64,000 nucleotides of DNA, from contig NZ_JAPEMI010000001.1 in assembly GCF_026342835.1 (NCBI RefSeq), forward strand, positions 1,804,501 to 1,868,500, in the 5' to 3' direction. The notes under the pieces were generated by a model. It saw only the letters and a program-made list of their open reading frames with translations. It was not told the DNA's origin and did not search any database. Origin of the DNA: Streptomyces sp. NBC_00154 (lineage in GTDB: Bacteria > Actinomycetota > Actinomycetes > Streptomycetales > Streptomycetaceae). Shown piece after piece: positions 16,212 to 25,285 of the stretch. Position 1 is the first letter of the stretch, and every line of letters starts with the position of its first letter. The position numbers were made by a program, and so were the translations under genes.

Positions 16212-16634
16212 TCAGGTGTGAGCAGCTCCGTCCTCGCCCTCGGCCCCGCCGTGACCGCCGCCGGTCACGCCGTCCCACCGTGCACGCTTCATGTCGAGGC
16301 GCGGTATGTGGCCCTCCGCGCTGCGCGACGCCTCGCGCAGCGGGGTGCTCTCCTCGCGGTAGTGGTCCAGCGCCTGCAGTTCGTGGCCGGGCAGCAGCGC
16401 CCCGTCGGAGCGCACCACACGCCACCACGGCGCCGCACCGCCGTACAGCGCCATGACCCGGCCGACCTGGCGCGGCCCGCCCTCGCCCAGCCACTCCGCG
16501 ATATCGCCGTACGTCATGACACGGCCGGGTGGGATCAGGTCGGCGACATCGAGCACGCGTTCCGCGTACTCGGGCAGCTCGTCGGGCACCCGTTCGTCCC
16601 TCACGCCGTCGTCGCTCGTCCGGTGTTCGCTCAT
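16212..16634 (-). CDS. alkyltransferase-like protein (ATL; MGMT C-terminal-like domain)
   Basis: A 140-residue protein with the O6-alkylguanine-DNA alkyltransferase fold: ADLIPPGRVMTYGDIAEWLG (helix-turn-helix region, near residue 32) and APWWRVVRSDG near residue 68. In true MGMT the active-site motif is PCHRV; here Trp replaces the reactive Cys (PWWRV), the hallmark of ATL proteins. These bind alkylated guanine without repairing it and hand lesions to nucleotide excision repair. It is therefore a lesion sensor rather than a methyltransferase. The start taken is ATG 16632-16634; an ATG three codons upstream is also possible. It lies 257 bp upstream of adnA, which contains no other gene. Confidence 0.85.
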   Translation of the reverse strand: MSEHRTSDDGVRDERVPDELPEYAERVLDVADLIPPGRVMTYGDIAEWLGEGGPRQVGRVMALYGGAAPWWRVVRSDGALLPGHELQALDHYREESTPLREASRSAEGHIPRLDMKRARWDGVTGGGHGGAEGEDGAAHT

Positions 16635-16870
16635 CCGACCCATGGTGCCGTACGCCACCGACAGCCCGGCCCTGATCGCGAGCGACCGCTGCGTATCCAT
16701 CCGGTCACCGAGTGTGCACACAGGAGCAAAGGAGCGTATGTTGCCCCTCGCGCGACCGTGCAATGCACCCTGATGCCCCCCTCTGTCTCCAGGCCGTGCC
16801 ACCATCATGCGGGCGGTGACCGGTGATACGAGAACACGAAGACCAATCAGAGGCGACGAAGGAGCAGGGC

Positions 16871-19705
16871 GTGCAGCCACCGAAGGCGGCGGACGCCTCT
16901 GATGCCGAGCCGCGCCCGGAAGAAGGCCAGGACCAGGCTCAGGCACCGGAGCGGAAGCCGGCACCGGAGCAGAGGCCGTCATCCGAGACGGAGCGCGAGC
17001 TGAAGCAGGGGCACGGCCAGGAGCCTGCGCAGCAGGCCCGCCCGCACCATCTGGTCGGCTCCACCCTCTCCACCGTCCGCGCGGCCGAAGAAGCCGACCG
17101 TGTCTCCGGGGACGAACCGCTGCTCCCGGCGCGCGTGCACCGCCCCTCCGACCTCATGCGGCTCCTCGTCGGCGTGCTGGCGATCGCCGTCCTGTTCTCC
17201 ATCGCCGCGTTCGCCCACGGCACCACGACCGGTCTCGAGAACGACATCAACAAGGGCACCGACCAGGCGCCCGACGTCCTCATCAAGATCGCCGGTCTGG
17301 TCTCCAGCATCGCCGTGCTGCTCGTGCCCGTCGCCTTCGCCATCGAGCGGCTGATCAAACGCGACGGGCTGCGGATCGCCGACGGGGTTCTTGCCGCCGT
17401 GCTCGCGCACGGGGTGACGCTCGCCACCGACCTGTGGGTGGCCAAGGCCGCCTCCGGCACCATTCAGGACGCCCTCACCCAGCCGCAGCCCGGTGCTGCG
17501 CTCACCGATCCCGTCCACGGCTATCTCGCGCCCGTCATCGCCTATATGACGGCGGTCGGCATGGCGAGACGGCCGCGCTGGCGGGTCGTGCTGTGGGTGG
17601 TGCTGCTACTCGACGCCTTCGCCATGCTGGTCGGCGGCTATACGACACCGTTCTCGATCATCCTGACCGTGCTGATCGGCTGGACCGTGGCCTACGGCAC
17701 GCTGTACGCGGTCGGCTCGCCGAACGTCCGGCCGACCGGTCAGCACCTGATGGCCGGTCTGCGCCACGTCGGCTTCCGCCCGGTCACCGCGATGCGCGCC
17801 GACGACGCGCCCGACTCCGGCGACCAGAGCGACCGGGGCCGCCGCTATCTGGTCTCCCTCGAGGACGGTCCACCGCTGGATGTGACGGTCGTCGACCGGG
17901 AACAGCAGGCGCAGGGCTTCTTCTACCGGGTATGGCGCAGGCTCACCCTGCGGGCCTTCACCCAGCGCCGCTCCATCCAGTCGCTGCGCCAGGCCCTGGA
18001 GCAGGAGGCGCTTCTCGCGTACGCGGCGATCGCCGCCGGGGCCAACGCCCCCAAACTGATCGCCACCTCGGAGCTCGGTCCCGACGCCGTGATGCTGGTG
18101 TACGAGCACATCGGCGGACGTTCGCTCGACGCGCTCGAGGACGTGGAGATCACCGACGATCTGGTGCGCGGTGCCTGGCGGCAGGTGAAGGCGCTCCAGT
18201 CGCGGCGGATCGCGCACCGCAGACTGACCGGCGACGCGATCCTGGTGGAGCCTTCCGGCACGGTGTTCGTCACCGATCTGCGCGGCGGGGAGATCGCGGC
18301 CGGTGATCTGGTGCTGCGGATGGACATCGCCCAGCTGCTCACCACCACCGGTCTGCGGGTGGGCGCCGAGCGGGCCGTCGCGGCCGCGCTCGAAGTACTC
18401 GGTCCCGACGCCGTCGCCAACTGTCTGCCGCTGCTCCAGCCGATCGCGCTCAGCCGCTCCACCCGGGCGGCGCTGCGCAGGCTCGCCCGGGAGCGGTCGC
18501 AGCGGGAGCGGGAGGCGGTACTCGAAGCGTCGGACGCCGCCAAGCGTGCCAAGGCCCAGGAGTCCGAGGTGTCGGAGGCGGAAGGGGTCCCCTCGGTCCC
18601 CGCCGACCGCAAGGCGCTCCGTAATGAGAAGCAGGCGGAGAAGCGCGCCGAGAAGCGGGCGATAGACGATGCGCTGGACGAGGCCCGCGAGGAGGATCTG
18701 CTGACTCAGATCCGCCGCCAGGTGCTGCTGATCCGGCCGCAGGCGCCCGTCGAACCGGTTCGGCTGGAGCGGATCAAGCCGCGCACCCTCCTCAGCTTCA
18801 TCGCCGGTGCCATCGCCGCGTACTTCCTGATCTCCCAGGTCACGGAGGCCGACTTCGGTGCGGTCGTCGAGCAGGCGGAGTGGGGCTGGGTGGCGGCGGC
18901 GCTCGGGTTCTCGGCGCTGAGTTACATCGCGGCCGCTATGAGCCTGCTGGGGTTCGTGCCGGAGCGGGTGCCGTTCGGCAAGACGGTGCTGGCGCAGGTG
19001 GCCGGCTCGTTCGTGAAGATCGTCGCGCCGCCCGCGGTCGGTGGAGTGGCGCTGAACACCCGGTTCCTGCAGCGTTCCGGGGTGCGCCCGGGGCTGGCCG
19101 TCGCGAGTGTCGGCGCCTCGCAGCTGTTCGGGCTCGGCTGCCATGTGCTGCTGCTGGGCGCGTTCGGCTATCTGACCGGTACCGAGAAGACCCCGTCGTC
19201 GCTCACCCCGTCCAGGACGGTGATCGCCGGGCTGCTGACCGTCGCGGTGCTGGTGCTGGTGGTGACCGCGATCCCGTTCCTGCGGAAGTTCGTGGTGACG
19301 CGGGTACGGTCGCTGTTCGCCGGAGTCGTACCGCGCATGCTCGACGTCGTGCAGCGGCCGCAGAAGCTGCTCACCGGCATCGGCGGCATGCTGCTGCTGA
19401 CCGGCCTGTTCGTGATGTGTCTGGATGCGTCGATCCGGGCGTTCAGCGGTCCCGACGTACCGCAGCTCAGCTACGCGAGCATCGCGGTGGTCTTCCTCGC
19501 CGGCAACGCGCTGGGTTCGGCGGCGCCGACCCCGGGCGGTATGGGCGCGGTCGAGGGTGCGCTGACGCTGGGGCTGATCGCGGTCGGTCTGCCGAAGGAG
19601 GTCGCGGCGCCTGCCGTGCTGCTGTTCCGGCTGATGACGCTGTGGCTGCCGGTCCTTCCCGGCTGGCTCTGCTTCAACCATCTCACCCGCAAGGGCGCTC
19701 TCTAG
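16871..19705 (+). CDS. large membrane protein: kinase-like domain plus LPG synthase/flippase-type (UPF0104) domain
   Basis: About 944 residues. A charged cytoplasmic N-terminus (~80 residues) is followed by about six membrane helices (DLMRLLVGVLAIAVLFS onward). A middle domain near residues 320-580 resembles a protein-kinase fold: VMLVYEHIGGRSLD, then IAHRRLTGDAI and VTDLRGG in place of the catalytic and DFG loops, so catalysis is doubtful. A charged coiled region comes next, then a C-terminal UPF0104 domain with about eight helices, including FVKIVAPPAVGGVALNTRFL and GSAAPTPGGMGAVEGAL. UPF0104 proteins include lysylphosphatidylglycerol synthase membrane domains and polyprenyl-lipid flippase candidates. 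The start is GTG 16871 because AAGGAG lies six bases upstream; a GTG 16 codons earlier lacks one. Confidence 0.78.
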   Translation: MQPPKAADASDAEPRPEEGQDQAQAPERKPAPEQRPSSETERELKQGHGQEPAQQARPHHLVGSTLSTVRAAEEADRVSGDEPLLPARVHRPSDLMRLLVGVLAIAVLFSIAAFAHGTTTGLENDINKGTDQAPDVLIKIAGLVSSIAVLLVPVAFAIERLIKRDGLRIADGVLAAVLAHGVTLATDLWVAKAASGTIQDALTQPQPGAALTDPVHGYLAPVIAYMTAVGMARRPRWRVVLWVVLLLDAFAMLVGGYTTPFSIILTVLIGWTVAYGTLYAVGSPNVRPTGQHLMAGLRHVGFRPVTAMRADDAPDSGDQSDRGRRYLVSLEDGPPLDVTVVDREQQAQGFFYRVWRRLTLRAFTQRRSIQSLRQALEQEALLAYAAIAAGANAPKLIATSELGPDAVMLVYEHIGGRSLDALEDVEITDDLVRGAWRQVKALQSRRIAHRRLTGDAILVEPSGTVFVTDLRGGEIAAGDLVLRMDIAQLLTTTGLRVGAERAVAAALEVLGPDAVANCLPLLQPIALSRSTRAALRRLARERSQREREAVLEASDAAKRAKAQESEVSEAEGVPSVPADRKALRNEKQAEKRAEKRAIDDALDEAREEDLLTQIRRQVLLIRPQAPVEPVRLERIKPRTLLSFIAGAIAAYFLISQVTEADFGAVVEQAEWGWVAAALGFSALSYIAAAMSLLGFVPERVPFGKTVLAQVAGSFVKIVAPPAVGGVALNTRFLQRSGVRPGLAVASVGASQLFGLGCHVLLLGAFGYLTGTEKTPSSLTPSRTVIAGLLTVAVLVLVVTAIPFLRKFVVTRVRSLFAGVVPRMLDVVQRPQKLLTGIGGMLLLTGLFVMCLDASIRAFSGPDVPQLSYASIAVVFLAGNALGSAAPTPGGMGAVEGALTLGLIAVGLPKEVAAPAVLLFRLMTLWLPVLPGWLCFNHLTRKGAL

Positions 19706-19807
19706 AAGGGGCTGTCCCGGCTCACGGATCCGGTCTCCGGGCACCGCCGCCACCCGCTTGGACCGGCGTCCCGCGCGCGGTCCGGCACCCCATCGCACGA
19801 TGGAGCA

Positions 19808-21439
19808 ATGAGGACCCCCCCTGCCCTGCGCTCCGCGGCCCTCGCCGCAACCGTGACCGTTCTGCTGCCCCTCACCGCCTGTTCGGACAGCGGCGACGGT
19901 GCGGCCGACGCGGACCGCACCCAGAACTCTCCGCACCCGGCGAACGCCGCCGACACGTCGGTGCCGGCCGACCTGGCTTCCCAGAAGCTGGAGTGGAAGC
20001 CCTGTCCCGCCCCTTCCGCGGCGCAGGGCGGCGGCACCGCCCCCACCCCGCTCCCCGGCGGCACCGCCTGGGAGTGCTCCTTCATGAAGGTCCCGCTCGA
20101 CTACGCGAAGCCGGACGGCGACACGATCAAACTGGCGCTCATCCGCGCCAAGGCCAGCAACCCGAGCAAACGGATCGGCTCACTCATCATGAACTTCGGC
20201 GGCCCCGGCGCCTCCGGCGTCGCCACACTGCCTGAATTCGGCACCACGTACGACAAGCTCCGAACCCGCTACGACCTGGTGAGCTTCGATCCACGCGGGG
20301 TCGGCCGCAGCGAGGGCGTGAAATGCGAGAACGACAAGCAGCTCGACGCGCGCTTCGAGAGCGACCTCACCCCTGACGACGCCGCCGAGGTGCAGGCCTA
20401 CGTCAACCAGCAGAAGGAGTATGTGGCGGCCTGCAAGAAGAACTCCGGCTCCGAACTCCCCTACGTCGGCACTGTCAACGCCGCCCGCGACATGAATCTG
20501 ATGCACCGGGTGCTCGGCGACGAGAAGCTGCACTACCTCGGTTTCTCCTACGGCACCGAACTGGGCGGCGTCTACGCCCACTTGTTCCCGAAGAGCGTCG
20601 GCAGGGCGGTGCTCGACGCGGTCGTCGACCCGACCGAGGACTCCGAACAGTCCTCCCTCGGCCAGGCGCAGGGCTTCCAGCTGGCCCTGGAGAACTTCAC
20701 CCAGGACTGCGTGAACCGCGGCGCCGCCTGCAAGCTCCCCGGTTCCACCGGAAAGGAGGTCGAGCTGTGGATCGCCGACCTTCTCCAGCGGTTGGAGAAG
20801 AAGCCGATCACGGGGCTCGGCACCCGGAAGCTGACGCAGTCCCAGGCAATCACCGGGATCGCGGCCGCCCTCTACTCCCGGGAGACCTGGCCGCTGCTGG
20901 AAGAAGGGCTCGACGAGGCGGACGGCGGGAACGGCGCGCTGCTCCTGGCCCTTGCCGACTCGCTGAACGGCCGCTCCGACGACGGCCGTTACGACAACTC
21001 GACGGCCGCCAACACGGCCATCAACTGCGTCGACACCAAGCAGCGGTTCAGCGTCGACGAGACGGAGGCGAGGCTCCCGGAGTTCCAGAAGGCGTCGCCG
21101 ATCTTCGGCGACTATCTGGGCTGGGGTCTGATGGCGTGCACCGGCTGGCCGGTGAAGGGCGTCTGGGACACCCCGGACGTCAGCGCCCCCGGCGCGCCCC
21201 CCATCCTGGTCGTCGGCAACACAGGAGACCCGGCGACCCCGTACAAGGGTGCGAAGGCGATGGCTGACGCACTGGGCAAGGGCGTCGGGGTCGAGATGAC
21301 GTACAAGGGTCAGGGGCACGGCGCGTACAACACCGGCGACGCCTGTGTGCAGAAGACGGTGGGTGACTATCTGCTGGACGGCAAAGTCCCGGCGGCCGGT
21401 ACTGTCTGTGGCTCAGGGGCTGGCGGCAGCGACAAATAG
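19808..21439 (+). CDS. secreted tripeptidyl-aminopeptidase-type alpha/beta hydrolase lipoprotein (first of two)
   Basis: A 543-residue exported protein with a lipoprotein signal peptide (lipobox LTAC, Cys25), so it is membrane-anchored on the outside. The alpha/beta hydrolase fold of the Streptomyces Tap family shows NFGGPGASG (oxyanion region), LVSFDPRGVGRSEG, nucleophile elbow GFSYGTELGG (Ser near residue 245), VVGNTGDPATPY (catalytic Asp) and GQGHGAY (catalytic His). Such enzymes remove tripeptides from the N-termini of extracellular proteins. The start ATG is preceded by GGAG. The next gene is a paralogue 48 bp downstream, likely in the same operon. Confidence 0.88.
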   Translation: MRTPPALRSAALAATVTVLLPLTACSDSGDGAADADRTQNSPHPANAADTSVPADLASQKLEWKPCPAPSAAQGGGTAPTPLPGGTAWECSFMKVPLDYAKPDGDTIKLALIRAKASNPSKRIGSLIMNFGGPGASGVATLPEFGTTYDKLRTRYDLVSFDPRGVGRSEGVKCENDKQLDARFESDLTPDDAAEVQAYVNQQKEYVAACKKNSGSELPYVGTVNAARDMNLMHRVLGDEKLHYLGFSYGTELGGVYAHLFPKSVGRAVLDAVVDPTEDSEQSSLGQAQGFQLALENFTQDCVNRGAACKLPGSTGKEVELWIADLLQRLEKKPITGLGTRKLTQSQAITGIAAALYSRETWPLLEEGLDEADGGNGALLLALADSLNGRSDDGRYDNSTAANTAINCVDTKQRFSVDETEARLPEFQKASPIFGDYLGWGLMACTGWPVKGVWDTPDVSAPGAPPILVVGNTGDPATPYKGAKAMADALGKGVGVEMTYKGQGHGAYNTGDACVQKTVGDYLLDGKVPAAGTVCGSGAGGSDK

Positions 21440-21487
21440 CACGCGTCGCACGCCGTACGTACAGGCACAACGGGGAGGGACGTACAG

Positions 21488-23071
21488 GTGGTTCACCATG
21501 CTCGCGCCGGGGCTCTGGCCGCTGCCGCGCTGCTGCTGACGGGGGTGCTCGCGGGCTGTGACGGGGGCTCGGACGCGAAGGCGGACGGCAAGGCGGGCCG
21601 CAGCGCGACGCCCTCGTCCACCGGGGCGTCCGGCGGATCGGACGGGAAGCCGGGCGCGCTGCCCGCCCTGCCGGCGGCCCTCACCTCCCAACGGCCGGTC
21701 TGGAACCGCTGCAAGGCAGTCGGAGGCGAGAGCGCACCGGCGTCCGGCTGGAGATGCGCGACGGTCAAGGTGCCGTTGGACTACGCCGAGCCGACCGGCG
21801 ACACGATCGCGATCGCGCTGATCCGCAAGGAGGCCCGCGACAAGGGCCGTCGGCTGGGCTCGATGCTGTTCAACTTCGGTGGCCCCGGCGGCTCGGGCGT
21901 CTCGATACTGCCGCGCGCCGCCGGATCGTACGGGAAGCTCAACACCCGCTACGACCTGGTGAGTTTCGACCCGCGCGGGGTCGCGGGCAGCTCCGGGGTC
22001 AAGTGCCGCAGCGACCAGGAGCAGGAGGTCGCCAACCGGAAGATCGACCTGACTCCGGACACGGCTGCGGAGGAGGCGGCGTTCATGAAGGACGGCGCCG
22101 ACTTCGGCGCCGGCTGCGAGCGCAGCTCGGGCAAGGTCCTCCCGTACGTCGGTACGACGAACGCCGCGCGGGACATGGATCTGATCCGCGAAGTGCTCGG
22201 CGACAAGAAGCTCACGTACTTCGGCATCTCGTACGGTACGGAGCTCGGCGGTACGTACGCGCATCTCTACCCGAAGAATGTGGGACGCACGGTCCTCGAC
22301 GCGGTCGTCGATCCGACCGCCGACACGATCGGGCACGCCCGCAATCAGGCGACCGGCTTCCAGCGCGCGCTGGAGAACTACCTCAAGGACCGTGGCCAGG
22401 ACCCGAAGGCGGGCACCCGGCGCATCGCCCGGCTGCTGGAGCGGATCGACGGGAAGCCGCTGCCGACCGGCTCGGGCCGCAAGCTCAACGAGACGCTGGC
22501 GATCACCGGCATCGTGACGCCGCTCTACTCCAAGAGCAATTGGCCCGTTCTGACGCAGGCGCTGCACGAGGCCGAGAACCAGGGCACCGGCAATCTCCTC
22601 CTCCAGCTCGCCGACTCCTACAACGGCCGTGACAAGAACGGGCACTACGACACCCAGAGCCACTCGCAGCGCGCCATCTCCTGCGCGGACAGCAGGCTCC
22701 GGCCGACGGCGGGCGACGCGAAGGCGCTGCTGCCCGAGTTCCGGAAGCTGTCCCCGGTCTTCGGCCCGTTCCTGGCGTGGGACACGGCCGGCTGGTGTGC
22801 CGACTGGCCGGTGAAGGGTGAGCACGACACCCCGGAGGCAAGTGCTCCGGGCGCCGGTCCGATCCTGGTCGTCGGGACGACCGGTGACCCGGCGACGCCC
22901 TACGAGGGTGCCCAGAAGATGGCGGACGAGCTGGGCAAGGGCGTCGGCGTCATGCTCACCAACAAGGGCGAGGGTCACGGCGCATACGGCGAGAGCCCGT
23001 GTGTGACGTCGGCCGTGGACGCGTACTTCCTCGACGGGAAGGTTCCGGCGAACGGCAGGACCTGCTCGTAG
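21488..23071 (+). CDS. secreted tripeptidyl-aminopeptidase-type alpha/beta hydrolase lipoprotein (second of two)
   Basis: A 527-residue tandem paralogue of the preceding gene. The signal peptide ends in lipobox LAGC (Cys24), followed by a Gly/Ser/Lys-rich linker. Same catalytic layout: NFGGPGGSG, LVSFDPRGV, GISYGTELGG (nucleophile Ser), VVGTTGDPATPY (Asp) and GEGHGAYG (His). Identity with the upstream copy is highest around the catalytic motifs, while the middle cap region diverges, so substrate preference may differ. The start GTG 21488 has GGGAGGGA upstream. It is convergent with moeZ, with a terminator hairpin between them. Confidence 0.88.
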   Translation: MVHHARAGALAAAALLLTGVLAGCDGGSDAKADGKAGRSATPSSTGASGGSDGKPGALPALPAALTSQRPVWNRCKAVGGESAPASGWRCATVKVPLDYAEPTGDTIAIALIRKEARDKGRRLGSMLFNFGGPGGSGVSILPRAAGSYGKLNTRYDLVSFDPRGVAGSSGVKCRSDQEQEVANRKIDLTPDTAAEEAAFMKDGADFGAGCERSSGKVLPYVGTTNAARDMDLIREVLGDKKLTYFGISYGTELGGTYAHLYPKNVGRTVLDAVVDPTADTIGHARNQATGFQRALENYLKDRGQDPKAGTRRIARLLERIDGKPLPTGSGRKLNETLAITGIVTPLYSKSNWPVLTQALHEAENQGTGNLLLQLADSYNGRDKNGHYDTQSHSQRAISCADSRLRPTAGDAKALLPEFRKLSPVFGPFLAWDTAGWCADWPVKGEHDTPEASAPGAGPILVVGTTGDPATPYEGAQKMADELGKGVGVMLTNKGEGHGAYGESPCVTSAVDAYFLDGKVPANGRTCS

Positions 23072-23090
23072 AACAGGTCGACGGATACGG

Positions 23091-23129
23091 CGAAGGGGCA
23101 GGCCCGCGCAGTGCGGACCGGCCCCTTCG
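23091..23129. terminator. bidirectional terminator between the peptidase pair and moeZ
   Basis: A 9-bp perfect stem (23091-23099 with 23121-23129) encloses a smaller GC hairpin and lies 20 bp after the peptidase stop, between convergent genes. Well placed to stop both transcripts. Confidence 0.6.
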
Positions 23130-23167
23130 AAGCGTTCAGCCCCCGTACGGAGGCTCGGTACAGCGGC

Positions 23168-24346
23168 TCAGTACACCGGCTTCTCGGGCTCGATCTGGTT
23201 GACCCAGCCGATCACGCCGCCGCCGACATGCACCGCGTCGGCGAAGCCCGCCGACTTGAGGACCGCGAGGACCTCGGCGCTGCGGACACCGGTCTTGCAG
23301 TGCAGGACGATGCGCTTGTCCTGCGGGAGGTCCTGAAGGGCGTTGCCCATCAGGAACTCGTTCTTCGGGATCAGCTTCGCGCCGGGGATCGAGACGATCT
23401 CGTACTCGTTCGGCTCGCGTACGTCGATGATCTCGATCTTCTCGTCGGCGTCGATCCACTCCTTGAGCTGCTTCGGAGTGATCGTGGAGCCGAGCGCCGC
23501 CTCCTGGGCCTCCTCGGACACGACGCCGCAGAAGGCCTCGTAGTCGATGAGCTCGGTGACGGTCGGGTTCTCGCCGCAGACCGCGCAGTCGGGGTCCTTG
23601 CGGACCTTGACCTGGCGGTACTGCATCTCCAGGGCGTCGTAGATCATCAGCCGGCCGACCAGCGGGTCACCGATGCCGGCGAGCAGCTTGATGGCCTCGT
23701 TGACCTGGATGGAGCCGATGGATGCGCAGAGCACACCCAGCACGCCACCCTCGGCGCAGGACGGGACCATGCCGGGGGGCGGCGGCTCCGGGTAGAGGCA
23801 GCGGTAGCAGGGACCGTGCTCCGACCAGAAGACGGACGCCTGGCCGTCGAAGCGGTAGATCGAACCCCACACGTACGGCTTGTTCAGCAGCACCGCGGCG
23901 TCGTTGACGAGATAGCGGGTGGCGAAGTTGTCCGTGCCGTCCACGATCAGGTCGTACTGGGCGAAGATCTCCATCACGTTCTCGGCTTCGAGCCGCTCTT
24001 CGTGAAGGACAACATTCACATACGGGTTGATGCCCAGGACCGAGTCCTTGGCGGACTGGGCCTTGGAGCGGCCGATGTCGGCCTGGCTGTGGATGATCTG
24101 GCGCTGCAGGTTCGACTCGTCGACCTCGTCGAACTCCACGATGCCGAGCGTGCCGACACCGGCCGCAGCCAGGTACATCAGGGCCGGCGAGCCGAGACCG
24201 CCGGCGCCGACACAGAGCACCTTCGCGTTCTTCAGCCGCTTCTGTCCGTCCATCCCGACATCCGGGATGATCAGGTGGCGGGAGTACCTGCGGACCTCGT
24301 CGACGGTGAGCTCAGCAGCTGGCTCGACCAGGGGTGGCAGCGACAC
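23168..24346 (-). CDS. moeZ: MoeZ: adenylyltransferase/sulfurtransferase with rhodanese domain
   Basis: A 392-residue E1-like ThiF/MoeB enzyme fused to a rhodanese domain. It adenylates the C-terminal Gly-Gly of sulfur-carrier proteins and converts it to thiocarboxylate. These thiocarboxylates feed molybdopterin, thiamine, cysteine (CysO) and other thio-metabolites. Visible features: GAGGLGSP nucleotide site near residue 47, zinc Cys pairs CYRC and CAVC, catalytic Cys region SCAEGGVLGVL, and rhodanese loop HCKTGVRS near residue 355. The start is GTG 24344-24346 with GAGG upstream. It stands alone, convergent with the peptidases. Confidence 0.92.
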   Translation of the reverse strand: MSLPPLVEPAAELTVDEVRRYSRHLIIPDVGMDGQKRLKNAKVLCVGAGGLGSPALMYLAAAGVGTLGIVEFDEVDESNLQRQIIHSQADIGRSKAQSAKDSVLGINPYVNVVLHEERLEAENVMEIFAQYDLIVDGTDNFATRYLVNDAAVLLNKPYVWGSIYRFDGQASVFWSEHGPCYRCLYPEPPPPGMVPSCAEGGVLGVLCASIGSIQVNEAIKLLAGIGDPLVGRLMIYDALEMQYRQVKVRKDPDCAVCGENPTVTELIDYEAFCGVVSEEAQEAALGSTITPKQLKEWIDADEKIEIIDVREPNEYEIVSIPGAKLIPKNEFLMGNALQDLPQDKRIVLHCKTGVRSAEVLAVLKSAGFADAVHVGGGVIGWVNQIEPEKPVY

Positions 24347-24430
24347 AGGAACCTCAACAATGCAGGTGGTCGGTTTCTACGTACTTCATCTACGTACGGT
24401 TGTTCACCCGCAACACTGCCACGCCCCTCC

Positions 24431-25285
24431 TCATTCCGAGATACCAGGTCCGATCCGCGAGACGATTTCGTCCCAGTACCCGGGCAGCGCCGCGAATGGG
24501 TCGGTTTGTCCACCATGGTCGGTGCGGATCGTGCGGTCGGTGAAGAAGATCGTCCCGGCCCCCTGCCAGCGGGCGATCCGCATGGCTTCGTCGAGGTGGG
24601 TACGCGGGACGCCGTGCACGAAGTGCGCAAAGCGTTCCGGTGGGTAGTCCGCGGTCCACTCCGCCACCTGTGACCAGCGGTAGTCGGTCCACGCCCCGGA
24701 GAAGGTGACCAGCTGGTCGGCCGTCTCGGCATAGCCGGGATACGGGTGGGTCCCGTGCCCCAGCACCAGCAGACCGCTCCCGGCCGCTTCGTCCCCTCCG
24801 TCCTTGCTGTCCCCGCTCTCCTCCAGGAGCGCGGCGAGTGTGCTGGTGATCCGGCGGACCGCCGGAAGGTCGGCGCGCTCGGCCGGACACCGGTCGAGGT
24901 AGAAGCCGTCGACGCGGTACCAGTCGAGAAAGGACTGCGCGTCGGCGATCAGCTCGCCGAACGGCCGGTTGCCGAAGGTCAGGTCGAGATGGCCCAGCAG
25001 CAGGCCGCCGCCCGCCCGGACGGCGTCCTGCGCAGCCCCGTCGTGCACGGCCCGTTCGCGGGCGTTGCGGAGCCGGCCCGCGGCCTCCAGACAGTGCGGG
25101 TCGGGCCGGGCGCCGGGGCCGCTGTCGATGTTGAGGACCGCCCAGTGCAGCGGAGTGCCGGAGCGGGTCAGCTCGGCCCATTCGGTGGGCGCGAGCAGCG
25201 GGTGCGCGTACCCCGGGACGCCGAAGCCGAGTTGCTCGGTGCCACTGGTCCGGCGGGCGGTACCGGCGCTGGTCAGATGCGGCAT
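24431..25285 (-). CDS. spherulation-specific family 4 (spherulin-4/PelA-hydrolase-like) protein
   Basis: A 284-residue TIM-barrel glycosidase of the spherulin-4 type. Recognisable blocks are FGVPGYAHPLLAPTEW at the N-terminus, HWAVLNIDSGPG, YRVDGFYLDRCP (acidic residues at the putative active site, near residue 138), VLGHGTHPYPGY and FFTDRTIRTD. In Pseudomonas PelA the related N-terminal domain is an endo-alpha-1,4-N-acetylgalactosaminidase acting on Pel polysaccharide. No signal peptide is evident, which is unusual for this role. The start ATG overlaps the end of the epimerase gene by 13 nt and has GGAGG four bases upstream, so it is translationally coupled. Last gene of a four-gene Pel-like unit. 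Confidence 0.75.
   Translation of the reverse strand: MPHLTSAGTARRTSGTEQLGFGVPGYAHPLLAPTEWAELTRSGTPLHWAVLNIDSGPGARPDPHCLEAAGRLRNARERAVHDGAAQDAVRAGGGLLLGHLDLTFGNRPFGELIADAQSFLDWYRVDGFYLDRCPAERADLPAVRRITSTLAALLEESGDSKDGGDEAAGSGLLVLGHGTHPYPGYAETADQLVTFSGAWTDYRWSQVAEWTADYPPERFAHFVHGVPRTHLDEAMRIARWQGAGTIFFTDRTIRTDHGGQTDPFAALPGYWDEIVSRIGPGISE

Noticed and set aside
17606..19936. Long open frame (776 codons) on the minus strand
   Set aside because: Antisense to the UPF0104 membrane protein; Arg/Gly/His-rich translation with no recognisable domain.
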